Below are positions 63,046-64,000 of a stretch of DNA of 64,000 nt, in pieces. Origin of the DNA: Mycobacterium spongiae. Lineage in GTDB: Bacteria > Actinomycetota > Actinomycetes > Mycobacteriales > Mycobacteriaceae. A program made the translations under genes and the position numbers. The stretch spans positions 4,898,001-4,962,000 of the forward strand of contig NZ_CP046600.1 in assembly GCF_018278905.1 (NCBI RefSeq), written 5' to 3'. Below the pieces are notes generated by a model that worked only from the letters and a program-made list of their open reading frames with translations, searched no databases and was not told the DNA's origin. Position 1 is the stretch's first letter, and every line of letters begins with the position of its first letter.

Positions 63046-64000
63046 ACGCTGATCTTCCCCTCGGCCGCGCCTAACCCAATGTCCGGTCGGAAGTGACTTC
63101 CCGGCAGTCGAATTGAGCTGAGGATGTCATATGCATGCGCCCTGGCCGCTGACAGGTCGGGGCCGGTGCCGACCACTGACAGCACCCGGCCACCGGAAGA
63201 GACAATCGCGCCGTCGTCGCGCCGAGCCGTTCCGGCGTGGAGCACACCGTCAGCCTCGGACCCGATGACAACGTCTCCGAGTCGGGGCCGCCCCGGATAG
63301 TTTTCGGCCGCCAACACCACCGTGACGGCCGCGCCATCGCGCCAGCGTAATTCGCCGAAGTCGGCGAGCTTTCCCGTGGCGGCGGCATGTAGCAGCTGAC
63401 CAAGCGGTGACTCCAGCAGCGCCAGCACCGCTTGTGTCTCCGGATCCCCAAAACGGCAATTGAATTCGACCACCGCGGGCCCGTTCCCGGTGATAGCGAG
63501 CCCGGCATACAGCAGTCCGCAAAACGGGCTGTCCCGCCGAACCAGTTCGGCCGCAACAGGTTCAACGATCCTACTGACTACCTCCCGGTAGACTTCGTCG
63601 GGCAGCCAGTGCAGTGGCGCATAGGCGCCCATACCGCCGGTGTTGGGTCCGGTATCACCCTCGCCGACCCGCTTGAAGTCCTGCGCCGGCAGCAACGGCA
63701 CGACCGTTGGGCCGTCGACGATACAGAACAGCGAGACCTCAGGGCCGTCCAGATACGACTCCAACAACACGGGGTGCCCGGCCTCGAGTAGACCAGCGGC
63801 ATGCGCGCGGGCGATGTCGCGTTCCGGTGAGACCACGACGCCCTTACCGGCGGCCAGATGATCGTCTTTGACCACCCAGGCCGGGTCTGACGCGGGCGGT
63901 CCGAATCGATCGAGTGCGGCGTCCAAATGCGCGGGATTGTCCACGATTTCACTGGTCGCCGTCCGCACGTTGGCTGCTGCCATGACCTCTTTGGCGAATG
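63042..64000 (-). CDS. purD: Phosphoribosylamine-glycine ligase (GAR synthetase), partial
   Basis: The last 319 or so codons of purD; the N-terminal quarter lies beyond the window. Visible parts are [20 protein letters not shown] (ATP-grasp loop), [55 protein letters not shown] and the C-terminal domain. The enzyme joins glycine to phosphoribosylamine, the step after PurF. The frame runs to the edge without a start that fits the family. It is convergent with ggtA. Confidence 0.95.
   Translation of the reverse strand, partial: FAKEVMAAANVRTATSEIVDNPAHLDAALDRFGPPASDPAWVVKDDHLAAGKGVVVSPERDIARAHAAGLLEAGHPVLLESYLDGPEVSLFCIVDGPTVVPLLPAQDFKRVGEGDTGPNTGGMGAYAPLHWLPDEVYREVVSRIVEPVAAELVRRDSPFCGLLYAGLAITGNGPAVVEFNCRFGDPETQAVLALLESPLGQLLHAAATGKLADFGELRWRDGAAVTVVLAAENYPGRPRLGDVVIGSEADGVLHAGTARRDDGAIVSSGGRVLSVVGTGPDLSAARAHAYDILSSIRLPGSHFRPDIGLGAAEGKISV

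Overview
The window is high-GC actinobacterial DNA from a slow-growing Mycobacterium. Three PE_PGRS genes, a DyP peroxidase/encapsulin pair, a stealth-type cpsY and mycobacterial gene orders all point there. From memory of the M. tuberculosis H37Rv map, the backbone corresponds to about Rv0810c down to Rv0772, read in reverse orientation. It is not M. tuberculosis complex: IS6110 and IS1547 are absent from the expected place, ptrB is intact, and several blocks are extra. I cannot name the species; relatives such as M. kansasii or M. marinum are reasonable guesses only.

Backbone. Most of the de novo purine pathway is strung along the minus strand: purM, purF, purL, purQ, purS, purC, purB and a partial purD, plus a GTP cyclohydrolase I gene upstream of purS. 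Between them lie cpsY, the Rv0805-type phosphodiesterase, a CPBP protease, an acetyltransferase, the M18 aminopeptidase pepC, dyp and encapsulin, a GntR/LLM/transglutaminase operon, ptrB, cyp126, a DUF429 protein, a TetR regulator, a secreted esterase and ggtA.

Accessory block 1 (about 7.1-16.7 kb) sits between the Rv0805-like and Rv0804-like genes. It holds a tightly coupled minus-strand operon: E1 alpha, E1 beta, a VOC-VOC-SRPBCC fusion protein and a zinc alcohol dehydrogenase. Next to it are a divergent LysR/EamA-exporter pair and a cytosolic-looking arylsulfatase. The operon has two 2-oxoacid dehydrogenase E1 subunits but no E2 or E3, and its E1 alpha cofactor motif is altered. It is the best candidate here for an undescribed metabolic system.

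Accessory block 2 (about 24.6-28.7 kb) carries scars best explained by a tandem duplication of a cupin / methyltransferase / monooxygenase / gntR-5' block. Decay followed, together with replacement by a polyketide-synthase remnant. A 36-bp palindromic operator is preserved at both gntR starts, and a 37-bp palindrome-bearing tandem repeat lies inside the block.

Accessory block 3 (about 41.5-53.5 kb) is a 12-kb insertion between the Rv0779c-like gene and cyp126, bounded by imperfect direct copies of the Rv0779c-tail/cyp126-tail junction. It contains an IS110-type transposase fragment, a PE_PGRS gene, a VapBC-type toxin-antitoxin pair with its palindrome, a giant PE_PGRS gene with twelve copies of a 114-residue repeat, a tRNA-like remnant and a DUF4189-type secreted protein. 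A third PE_PGRS gene, with a duplicated linker, sits between the esterase and ggtA.
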